This document shows, in pieces, positions 5,278-11,359 of a stretch of DNA of 13,584 bases. Below the pieces are notes generated by a model that saw only the letters and a program-made list of their open reading frames with translations, was not told the origin of the DNA and did no database searches. The position numbers were made by a program, and so were the translations under genes. Source of the stretch: Candidatus Saccharimonadota bacterium (lineage in GTDB: Bacteria > Patescibacteriota > Saccharimonadia > QS-5-54-17); NCBI GenBank assembly GCA_007131065.1, contig SLRF01000019.1:1-13584 (forward strand), in the 5' to 3' direction. Position 1 is the stretch's first letter. The number at the start of each line of letters is the position of its first letter.

Positions 5278-5309
5278 TCCAGGCTTCGTTCTTCGAACTA
5301 CGCCGGATT
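5262..5309 (+). repeat. tRNA 3' end plus downstream hairpin, repeat copy 1
   Basis: These 48 bp (tRNA-Val 3' end, then CCAGGCTTC, hairpin GTTC-TTC-GAAC at 5288-5298, TACGCCGGATT) recur at 5413-5460 with two substitutions and a period of 151 bp. A partially related unit occurs twice more, at 5454-5510 and 5511-5566. Confidence 0.8.
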
Positions 5310-5347
5310 AGGTAAGCAAATAACTTTATAGATAGGGCGAGAAGCAA
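5303..5347 (+). repeat. 45-bp direct repeat, left copy
   Basis: The block starting CCGGATTAGGTAAGCAA and ending GCGAGAAGCAA recurs at 5567-5611 with two differences. The two copies bracket the 5348-5566 material, as expected if that material was inserted or amplified between them. Confidence 0.8.
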
Positions 5348-5414
5348 GGTCCGCCGAAGTTTGCTTCGAGCACTGGAGCGACGGAATAGCGGAACGAAAG
5401 TGACGCGTCGCTCC
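5342..5414 (+). repeat. Hairpin element related to 96-171
   Basis: Three blocks match the left-end structured region in the same order: AAGCAAGGTC (5342-5351, as 96-105), GAGCACTG (5368-5375, as 137-144) and AGCGGAACGAA (5388-5398, as 161-171 with one change). A different hairpin fills the same gap in each: CGAAG TTTG CTTCG (5355-5368) here, 115-136 there. GGAGCGACG (5375-5383) pairs with CGTCGCTCC (5406-5414). Shadow ORFs over this area are not taken as coding. Confidence 0.6.
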
Positions 5415-5460
5415 TGCCGGATCCACCACCCAGGCTTCGTTTTTCGAACTACGCCGGATT
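5413..5460 (+). repeat. tRNA 3'-end duplicate plus hairpin, repeat copy 2
   Basis: It starts with CCTGCCGGATCCACCA (5413-5428), identical to the 3' strand, discriminator and CCA of tRNA-Val, followed by the same downstream hairpin (GTTT-TTC-GAAC, 5439-5449). There is no tRNA body in front, so it is a fragment. Confidence 0.8.
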
Positions 5461-5566
5461 TTTACTATCCAGGCTTCTTAGGCTTCACTCTCCGAGTTAC
5501 GCCCAATACGCCGGATTTTTACTATCCAGGCTTCTTAGACTTCGCTCCTTGAGCTACGCCCAATAG
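5454..5566 (+). repeat. Two tandem ~57-bp hairpin repeats
   Basis: Units 5454-5510 and 5511-5566 both begin CCGGATTTTTACTATCCAGG and end with CGCCCAATA. They look like decayed forms of the tRNA 3' end plus downstream hairpin. Their stem-loops differ in sequence but not in pairing: ACTC-TCC-GAGT (5487-5497) and GCTC-CTT-GAGC (5544-5554). Confidence 0.75.
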
Positions 5567-5611
5567 CCGGATTAGGTAAGCAAATAACTTTATAGATGAG
5601 GCGAGAAGCAA
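5567..5611 (+). repeat. 45-bp direct repeat, right copy
   Basis: Matches 5303-5347 at 43 of 45 positions and marks the right edge of the tRNA-associated repeat cluster, just before the terminator. Confidence 0.8.
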
Positions 5612-5620
5612 TAGTATACA

Positions 5621-5662
5621 AAAACACAGCCACAGGGCGTAAACCCTGTGGCTGCTATTTTT
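5621..5662. terminator. Strong terminator after the tRNA repeat cluster
   Basis: Perfect 11-bp stem CAGCCACAGGG (5627-5637) with CCCTGTGGCTG (5644-5654) around loop CGTAAA, followed by CTATTTTTG on plus. An A-rich left flank makes it usable on minus as well. It closes the tRNA-Val transcript. I see no gene between it and the yjbQ-like promoter (5663-5780). Confidence 0.85.
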
Positions 5663-5780
5663 GTTTTGTACCCTCATGGTAACTCTGAAAATGAGTAGTG
5701 GCAAGCTCGATTTTATCGCTTTCCATAGGCACCCAACAGAGGTAATATTCTTTATTTTTTTAAAACATTAGTCTTTTGGC

Positions 5781-5789
5781 TGATATAAT
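5781..5789 (+). promoter_or_regulatory. Extended -10 of the YjbQ-like gene, near-leaderless
   Basis: TGaTATAAT (5781-5789) ends 9 nt before the ATG at 5799, and no SD is present. The -35 is not evident. Confidence 0.55.
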
Positions 5790-5798
5790 TATGAATAT

Positions 5799-6185
5799 AT
5801 GGTGATTACTTCGAGCTCAGAGCGGGAGGTAGTGGATATTACGCGCCAAGTAGAGGGAGGCGTGGATATAAAGAATGGAATCTGCGTGGTGACGATTCTA
5901 CACACCACTGCTGCTATTACTACGGCGGATATGGATCCGGGTACCGATTTAGATTTTCTGGATTTTTTAAATAGCCTTATACCGGAAATATCTTGGCGAC
6001 ACCCTCACGACCCTGGTCACGCTCCGGCGCATCTGCTTAGTAGTATAATCGGCTCTTCGGTGTCCATTCCGGTTGTAGAGGGTCAGTTACAGCTAGGCAC
6101 TTGGCAAAGAATAGTACTAGTGGAATTGGATGGACCCAAAGACCGTAATGTTAATGTAGTTTCAATCGGAAAGAAGGTGGAGTGA
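5799..6185 (+). CDS. yjbQ: YjbQ/UPF0047 family protein
   Basis: 128 aa, close to the usual 130-140 of this single-domain cytosolic family, some members of which show weak thiamine-phosphate synthase activity. Family signatures: TILHTTAAITTADMDPGTDLDFL (H35), WRHPHDPGHAPAHLLSSIIGSS (His68, His70, His74 and His78 region) and the C-terminal EGQLQLGTWQRIVLVELDGP. The clustered histidines form the putative metal/active site. The first ATG (5791) reads into a stop after four codons, so the ATG at 5799 is used. The stop overlaps the start of a small coupled ORF (GTGA at 6182-6185). Physiological role is uncertain. Confidence 0.88.
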   Translation: MVITSSSEREVVDITRQVEGGVDIKNGICVVTILHTTAAITTADMDPGTDLDFLDFLNSLIPEISWRHPHDPGHAPAHLLSSIIGSSVSIPVVEGQLQLGTWQRIVLVELDGPKDRNVNVVSIGKKVE

Positions 6186-6378
6186 GTAATAATAGCGAAC
6201 TGCCACCTTGGAGCAGTGAATCCGAAGCAGTGCAACCGGGGGAGTATATAAATGAGTCAGGTGAGCAGTATATAGAGCTGATTACGACGACAGCCTCTGG
6301 GTGCGTCCGCTGGATATGTTTCTAGAAGACGTAGATGTTGGTGATTGTAGACAACCGCGTTTCGCCTTTATCGATTAG
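6182..6378 (+). pseudogene. Small coupled ORF with apparent frameshift
   Basis: A GTG at 6182 overlaps the YjbQ stop (GTGA) and opens a 47-codon acidic frame (starts MSNNSELPPWSSESEAVQ, later EYINESGEQYIELI) that stops at 6325. The -1 frame continues with a protein-like stretch, DDSLWVRPLDMFLEDVDVG then DCRQPRFAFID, to a TAG at 6376-6378. Joining the two near 6281-6290 by one base would give an intact product of about 65 aa. I do not recognise the family. A sequencing indel, a real pseudogene or programmed frameshifting are all possible; no classic slippery heptamer is visible. Confidence 0.45.
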
Positions 6379-6422
6379 CAATTAGTGATGGCTATTAACC
6401 TATGAAATACCTCCACTCGGTC

Positions 6423-6431
6423 TGCTATACT
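6423..6431 (+). promoter_or_regulatory. Extended -10 of thrS, leaderless
   Basis: TGcTATACT (6423-6431) ends 7 nt before the thrS ATG at 6439. This places the transcript start at or next to the start codon. No SD and no T-box-like leader are present. Confidence 0.6.
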
Positions 6432-6438
6432 GTTACAG

Positions 6439-8241
6439 ATGAGTAAAGACAGAGACGACCAGTTACACGCTATGCGCCACAGCTTGGCGCATATCATGGC
6501 CGCAGCTATAAAGCATCTTTATCCGAACGTTCAATTCGGCGTAGGCCCTACTACCAGTGACGGTTTTTATTACGATGTTGATTTCGGCTCCGACACTATA
6601 GGTCCAGAAGAGCTTTCGGTTATCGAGAGTAAAATGCGCGCTATTATCAAGAAAGACATTCCGTTTGAACAGTATGATTTGTCGCTGACTGATGCGAAGC
6701 AGTGGGCTAAGGATTCAGGTCAAGACTACAAGTTGGAGTTGCTCGAGGATCTGGAGTCTAAGGGCACGACCGTCCTTAGTGATGTAGATGAAGGTACGAT
6801 AGATAATGATGTAGAAAAAGCTTCATTTTATCGATGTGGTGACTTCGAAGACCTTTGCAGAGGTCCACATGTAGATTCGACGGGAAGTGTAGGGGCGTTC
6901 AAGTTACATAAGCTCGCTGGTGCCTATTGGCGTGGGGACGAGACGCGTCCGCAACTACAGCGCGTATACGGCTTGGCTTTTTCGACCCAGGAAGAACTAG
7001 ACGAGTATATTCAGCGCATGAAAGAGGCCGAAGAGCGTGATCATCGCAAGCTTGGAGCGGAGCTGGATCTCTTGGCTTTTTCTGATTTGGTCGGCTCTGG
7101 ATTGCCCCTATTTACACCCAAAGGGACGGTACTAAGAGATCTTCTGGGGCGTTATACTCAGCAGCTACGCAAAGATCGCGGTTTTGAACAGGTGTGGATA
7201 CCACATATGACAAAAACCGATCTATACAAGAAATCGGGGCATTGGGATAAATTTGGAGAAGAACTGTTCATTGTAAACAGCCAAGAGACTACCGATGAGT
7301 TGGTGCTGAAGCCGATGAACTGCCCGCACCACGCTCAAATTTATGCCAGCCAACAACGTAGTTATCGAGATTTACCTGTTAAGTATATGGAGAATACTAC
7401 TGTTTATAGAGATGAAAAGTCAGGAGAGCTACACGGACTTTCACGAGTGCGCTCAATCACTCAAGACGATTCGCACGTATTCGCTACAGCTAATCAAGTA
7501 GCTGATTCAGTAACCGAGCTAGTAGAAGCAGCCAAGGAGCTATATGCGCAGATAGATATGGAGCTGCGACTGCGCTTGAGTTTTCGTGACGAATCTGACG
7601 CCTACCTTGGCGATCCTGAGCTTTGGGATAGGGCGCAGGAAGAGCTGGAGCAGATTGCCAAAGCGCAAAAGTTAGATTACTACACAGAGGAAGGCGAAGC
7701 TGCCTTTTACGGTCCAAAGTTAGATTTTATGGCGGTCGATGCTATGGATAGGGAGTGGCAGGTAGCAACCGTGCAGTTGGACTTCGTCCAACCTCAGCGG
7801 TTTGAGTTGGAGTATGTTGATGAAGAAGGACAGCGCCGAGCGCCGGTCATGATACATGCTGCATTGCTAGGTTCCTTCGAGCGATTTCTCTCTATATATA
7901 TCGAGCACACGGCCGGAAGGTTTCCGATTTGGTTGGCCCCAGAGCAAGTTCGCGTGCTCAGCATTAACGACGCCGTACTGCCCTATATTGATAAAATTAC
8001 AACGGAGCTATCAGGGGTAGTTTTGTCTCAACCTGTAAAATACAATGAGCTTCGCCACACAGTAGATAGTCGCAACGAGTCACTGGGCAAGAAGATCCGC
8101 GAGGCCGAAACCGCCAAGGTGCCGATTATCTTAATAGTAGGACCTAAAGACGAAGCTGATGAGGTGGTTTCTGTGCGGGTGTCCGGCGAGGAGAAGAAAG
8201 TTCCCATCGAGGAGTTAGCGGAATTTATCGCCTCTTTGTAG
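6439..8241 (+). CDS. thrS: Threonyl-tRNA synthetase lacking the TGS domain
   Basis: 600 aa. It charges tRNA-Thr with threonine in the cytosol. Order of domains: the editing (SAD) domain at about 10-200, with H14-SLA-H18 and the zinc-type CGDFEDLCRGPHVD motif; the class II catalytic core, with MNCPHHAQIY (C295 as zinc ligand), motif 2 YRDEKSGELHGLSRVRSITQDDSHVF (about 323-348) and motif 3 GSFERFLSIYIEHTAGRFPIWLAP (about 478-501); and a C-terminal anticodon-binding domain (about 500-600). The ~60-residue N-terminal TGS domain of typical bacterial enzymes is missing: the frame begins directly at the editing domain, and an ATG at 6402 is out of frame. A leaderless promoter fits this start. Core residues look intact, so it should be active. 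Confidence 0.96.
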   Translation: MSKDRDDQLHAMRHSLAHIMAAAIKHLYPNVQFGVGPTTSDGFYYDVDFGSDTIGPEELSVIESKMRAIIKKDIPFEQYDLSLTDAKQWAKDSGQDYKLELLEDLESKGTTVLSDVDEGTIDNDVEKASFYRCGDFEDLCRGPHVDSTGSVGAFKLHKLAGAYWRGDETRPQLQRVYGLAFSTQEELDEYIQRMKEAEERDHRKLGAELDLLAFSDLVGSGLPLFTPKGTVLRDLLGRYTQQLRKDRGFEQVWIPHMTKTDLYKKSGHWDKFGEELFIVNSQETTDELVLKPMNCPHHAQIYASQQRSYRDLPVKYMENTTVYRDEKSGELHGLSRVRSITQDDSHVFATANQVADSVTELVEAAKELYAQIDMELRLRLSFRDESDAYLGDPELWDRAQEELEQIAKAQKLDYYTEEGEAAFYGPKLDFMAVDAMDREWQVATVQLDFVQPQRFELEYVDEEGQRRAPVMIHAALLGSFERFLSIYIEHTAGRFPIWLAPEQVRVLSINDAVLPYIDKITTELSGVVLSQPVKYNELRHTVDSRNESLGKKIREAETAKVPIILIVGPKDEADEVVSVRVSGEEKKVPIEELAEFIASL

Positions 8242-8261
8242 GGGTTGATATAGCTAAGTTG

Positions 8262-8267
8262 TATAAT
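8262..8267 (+). promoter_or_regulatory. -10 box of the deoxyribonucleotidase gene, near-leaderless
   Basis: A perfect TATAAT lies 9 nt before the ATG at 8277; no SD is present and the -35 is unclear. Confidence 0.5.
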
Positions 8268-8276
8268 TGGTAGTAT

Positions 8277-8879
8277 ATGAAGAAAACAATCGCAGTCGAC
8301 GTCGATGATGTACTGGTACCGCACGGGGATGTATTGATAGACCATCTTAACGAAATGTTCGGCGAGGAAATTGCTATTAATGGTTTCTATTCGCTCGATG
8401 AGCTAATGATCTCATATGGGCGCACAAAAGAAGAGATAAGAAACAAAATACATGATTTTCTAGAGTCAGAAGAGTTTGCCGCTATCGAGCCGATAGAAGA
8501 GTCATTGGAGGCTATAGATCAGCTAAAGGCTCATTATGACCTCAAGATTGTGACTGCACGGCCAGCAATCACGCATCGCATGACGGAAGATTGGCTAAAG
8601 CGACATTTCCCAGATACTTTTACTGATGTTCAATTTTCTAATCTCGACTACCAATGGGGCACCCTGAAGAAGGTGTCTAAGCACAATACTTGTCAGGCCA
8701 TCGGAGCGGAATATCTTATAGATGATTCGCTCAAGCATATTACTGAGATTACTGAGTGTGGCATGAAGGGGATACTGTTTGGTGATTATCACTGGAATCA
8801 AATAGACGAACTGCCGGAGAATGCAGTTCGAGCAGCTGACTGGAGCGAGGTACTAGAAATACTTTTACCTAAAGAGTAG
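8277..8879 (+). CDS. HAD-family 5'(3')-deoxyribonucleotidase-like protein
   Basis: 200 aa, a HAD-like fold of the NT5C type, which dephosphorylates (deoxy)nucleoside monophosphates. Motif I is AVDVDDVLV (D8, D10, D11; D8 would be the nucleophile). Motif II is IVTARPA (T93), followed by the Lys-containing stretch WGTLKKVSKHNTC and acidic motif IV EYLIDDS (D149-D150). The cap is inserted at about residues 15-75. It is cytosolic and Mg-dependent by family. It sits 35 nt after thrS with its own -10. Substrate choice is not readable; a role in trimming dNMP pools is inferred from the family only. Confidence 0.82.
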   Translation: MKKTIAVDVDDVLVPHGDVLIDHLNEMFGEEIAINGFYSLDELMISYGRTKEEIRNKIHDFLESEEFAAIEPIEESLEAIDQLKAHYDLKIVTARPAITHRMTEDWLKRHFPDTFTDVQFSNLDYQWGTLKKVSKHNTCQAIGAEYLIDDSLKHITEITECGMKGILFGDYHWNQIDELPENAVRAADWSEVLEILLPKE

Positions 8880-8905
8880 AACTTTCCCGACGTAACACGT
8901 GGTAC

Positions 8906-8914
8906 TGCTATAAT
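8906..8914 (+). promoter_or_regulatory. Extended -10 of the permease / ATL / miaA operon
   Basis: TGcTATAAT (8906-8914) ends 10 nt before the ATG at 8925. No SD is seen, so this is another near-leaderless start. Confidence 0.6.
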
Positions 8915-8924
8915 ATCCACCATT

Positions 8925-10118
8925 ATGCCCCAGCAGCTACACGACCATATAAAACTGCACCATGTTCATTTCAATGAAGTGAATGAACTCTACATATCGC
9001 TATCCTTGCGAGCTTTTGCTATCGGTTTGGTAGGTATATTTGTTCCTATATATCTATTGGTTCTAGGTCTGCCCATGGTTGCTATAGCCGGATTTTTCAT
9101 GGTTATGTTCGGTACGAAGGTTTTACTGCATCCTTTAACTGCACGAATGTCGGCACGCTTCGGACCTAAGCATATTATCGTACTTAGTTATATCGTCTCG
9201 TTCGTATATATCATGATGCTTTACGCCCTGCCACAATATATGTGGCTACTTTATCCAGCCGCAGTAATAGGCGGAATTGCCGATGGCTGGTTCTGGTTGT
9301 CGAGACACATAGACTGGGCAGCGGTGGCTGGACGCAAAAAAGCCAGTAGTGAGTATAGTTGGCTGTTGATTTTTTCTAATATAGCTATGACCATGGCTCC
9401 GCTCATCGGTGGTGTAGTAGCGTCAGCTTTCGGTATAGAATATGCGCTACTGGGAGCTGGAGCGGGGCTATTGCTGGCTATCTATCCATTACTAAAGACC
9501 TTGGAGCCGGTAGTTCCGCGGAGAGCCAACCTTAGATTGCTTAAAGCTGCTCCATGGCAGCATCTAGCGGCCAATTTTGCTATGAACTTCCAATCCGTAG
9601 TGTCGGTCCTGTTTTGGCCGATATTTATATATTTAATAGTTTTAAGTTACGACGCTATCGGCGTAATTGTCTCGGCATCATTGTTACTAGTGCTACTGAC
9701 GGCCTGGTTTCTCGGTCGTCTGGGCGATAGGGGCAAAAATACACAAATTCTAAAGTCTGGATCTCGGCTACGCGCTCTGGTCCATATAGCTCGCGTACCG
9801 GTTCAGTCGTTCCCGGGAGCTATGGCGGTCAACATTGCCGGGGACGTGACCGATATGCTGGCTAGCACACCTTATGCTATTCGATTTTATGAGGGAGCTC
9901 GTCGTCATGGAGTCACGTCCTATCTGGTAGATATGGAGATAGCGGGAGATGCGGCTAAGGTAGCATCTTGGGCGCTGCTGTTGGTTCTGTATATCTTCTT
10001 GGGTCTGGGTGCGGCGCTTATAGTCACATTCGTCTTGGCGGCGGTATTGATGCCTTTGCTGAGATGGATAGAAATTCCAGCACAGTCTCCAGAGCCTCTG
10101 CAGGGTCAAGCGGTATGA
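8925..10118 (+). CDS. MFS-like permease
   Basis: 397 aa with about 10-12 hydrophobic segments beginning near residue 33 (LVGIFVPIYLLVLGLPM), a central loop near 190-215 (PLLKTLEPVVPRRANLRLLK) and an Arg/Lys-rich loop near 263-283 (LGRLGDRGKNTQILKSGSRL) followed by weakly hydrophobic sequence. The overall layout and the LGRLGDRGK loop resemble major facilitator permeases in the inner membrane. The substrate is unknown. It starts a three-gene operon and overlaps the ATL gene by 4 nt (ATGA at 10115). The N-terminal ~30 residues (several His, HVHFNEVNELY) are cytosolic-like and unusual but possibly lineage-specific. Confidence 0.7.
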   Translation: MPQQLHDHIKLHHVHFNEVNELYISLSLRAFAIGLVGIFVPIYLLVLGLPMVAIAGFFMVMFGTKVLLHPLTARMSARFGPKHIIVLSYIVSFVYIMMLYALPQYMWLLYPAAVIGGIADGWFWLSRHIDWAAVAGRKKASSEYSWLLIFSNIAMTMAPLIGGVVASAFGIEYALLGAGAGLLLAIYPLLKTLEPVVPRRANLRLLKAAPWQHLAANFAMNFQSVVSVLFWPIFIYLIVLSYDAIGVIVSASLLLVLLTAWFLGRLGDRGKNTQILKSGSRLRALVHIARVPVQSFPGAMAVNIAGDVTDMLASTPYAIRFYEGARRHGVTSYLVDMEIAGDAAKVASWALLLVLYIFLGLGAALIVTFVLAAVLMPLLRWIEIPAQSPEPLQGQAV

Positions 10119-10432
10119 AGCCGGAAGGAGACTTTCAGCAAGCAACATACGCCGTAGTCGCCAGGATTCCTAAAGGCAGAGTGATGACCTATGGACAAAT
10201 AGCGGCTCTGTGCGGGCACCCCAGGGCTGCCCGTGTAGTAGGGCAGATAGCCCACTTCGGCCCAGAATATTTACCCTGGCATAGAGTGGTTAAAAAAGAC
10301 GGTCAGCTGGCATCTGGTTATAGCTATGGAGGCAAGGAGGCTCATCGACGTAGCCTGGAGACGGAAGGGGTCGTAGTGATTGACGATAAAATAGAATCGA
10401 TTGATAAATATATATGGTGGCCAGCAGGATGA
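10115..10432 (+). CDS. Alkyltransferase-like protein (ATL), catalytic Cys replaced by Trp
   Basis: 105 aa, matching only the C-terminal DNA-binding domain of O6-methylguanine-DNA methyltransferase. Motifs: IPKGRVMTYGQIA (Y26), the Arg-finger region PRAARVVG (R40), PWHRVV where MGMT has PCHRV (W55 in place of the acceptor Cys), and EG near the end. ATL proteins of the Atl1/YbaZ type bind O6-alkylguanine, flip it and recruit nucleotide excision repair, and do not transfer the alkyl group. The ATG at 10115 overlaps the permease stop; longer in-frame starts further up lie inside the permease gene and are rejected. Its stop overlaps the miaA start. Confidence 0.9.
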   Translation: MKPEGDFQQATYAVVARIPKGRVMTYGQIAALCGHPRAARVVGQIAHFGPEYLPWHRVVKKDGQLASGYSYGGKEAHRRSLETEGVVVIDDKIESIDKYIWWPAG

Positions 10433-11289
10433 GCAAATTAGTAGCTGTAATAGGGCAGACGGCCAGTGGCAAGACAGCTATTGCCATGGATTTAGCGCGA
10501 CGTTTTAATGGGGAGATAATTAATGCCGACTCCTGGCAGATATATAGAGGCATGGATATCGGCACCGCTAAGCCTTCGCAAGAGGAGCGCAGTGAAGTGC
10601 CACATCACCTCTTCGATATAGTTGATCCGGATGATGATTTCACCGCTGCGGTATACAAGCGTATGGCGCTCGATGTAATAGACGATATACATAGTCGCGG
10701 TAAGCTACCTATTATGGTCGGAGGCACGGGGCTGTATGTCGATAGCGTACTGTTTGATTATTCGTTCCTGCCACCCGGGAGTAAGAAATTGCGCCAACAG
10801 CTTAACGACAAGTCGATAGACGATTTGCTCAAATTAATAAACGAGAATGGGTATTCGCTCGAGGGAATCGATATACGCAATAAACGGCGTTTGATACGCC
10901 TTATTGAGACCGGAGGTGCTACCCCTCGTCAGAAGGAGCTACGAGCAAATACTTTAGTGCTGGGTGTAAGCATATCGAGGACCAAGCTGAGGAGCAATAT
11001 AGAGCGTCGGGTGGAGCAGATGTTTCGCCGAGGCCTCAAGCGGGAAGTCCGCGAGCTGGCTGATAGGTACGGTTGGGGTGTCGAGTCCATGAAGGGTATA
11101 GGATACCGTGAACTCAAAGGTTATTTTGAGGGTTCAAAGAGCAATCAGGACGTCAAGTCGCAGATTGTTCGAAGTAGCCTGGAGCTAGCTAAACGACAAC
11201 GGACGTGGTTCAAGCGCAATAGATCTATCCACTGGATAGAAAGTAGCGACGAGGCTACAGAATTGACGAGCAACTTTATAGAGACATAG
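10429..11289 (+). CDS. miaA: tRNA dimethylallyltransferase MiaA
   Basis: 286 aa. It transfers dimethylallyl to N6 of A37 in tRNAs reading UNN codons, using DMAPP. Motifs: P-loop GQTASGKT (9-16), NADSWQIYRGMDIGTAKP (D34; Trp36 where Met is usual), VPHHLFDIVDP, VGGTGLYVDSVL, the NKRRLIRLIE stretch, and GIGYRELKGY near the C-terminus. Length is slightly short of the ~300 usual but all core elements are present. The start at 10429 forms ATGA with the ATL stop; an in-frame ATG at 10414 would overlap more and lacks the coupled arrangement. It is expressed with the permease and ATL genes. Confidence 0.95.
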   Translation: MSKLVAVIGQTASGKTAIAMDLARRFNGEIINADSWQIYRGMDIGTAKPSQEERSEVPHHLFDIVDPDDDFTAAVYKRMALDVIDDIHSRGKLPIMVGGTGLYVDSVLFDYSFLPPGSKKLRQQLNDKSIDDLLKLINENGYSLEGIDIRNKRRLIRLIETGGATPRQKELRANTLVLGVSISRTKLRSNIERRVEQMFRRGLKREVRELADRYGWGVESMKGIGYRELKGYFEGSKSNQDVKSQIVRSSLELAKRQRTWFKRNRSIHWIESSDEATELTSNFIET

Positions 11290-11359
11290 ATTAATGACAA
11301 GAATATTGAGAGAATACCTATATGATTACGATAAATAATTTTAATCTGCTAGATCTATC

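Noticed and set aside
5361..5552. Plus-strand 63-aa ORF with DFYYPGFL repeated
   Set aside because: It lies wholly in the tRNA-associated hairpin repeats; the peptide repeats simply reflect the tandem DNA units, and no promoter or SD is linked to it.
5262..5611. CRISPR array
   Set aside because: The repeats are degenerate hairpin units derived from the tRNA 3' end, with irregular period and no unique spacers or cas genes.
9968..10114. Longer N-terminus for the ATL gene
   Set aside because: This upstream part is the out-of-frame C-terminus of the permease; the ATG at 10115 forms a normal ATGA overlap and starts the conserved domain.
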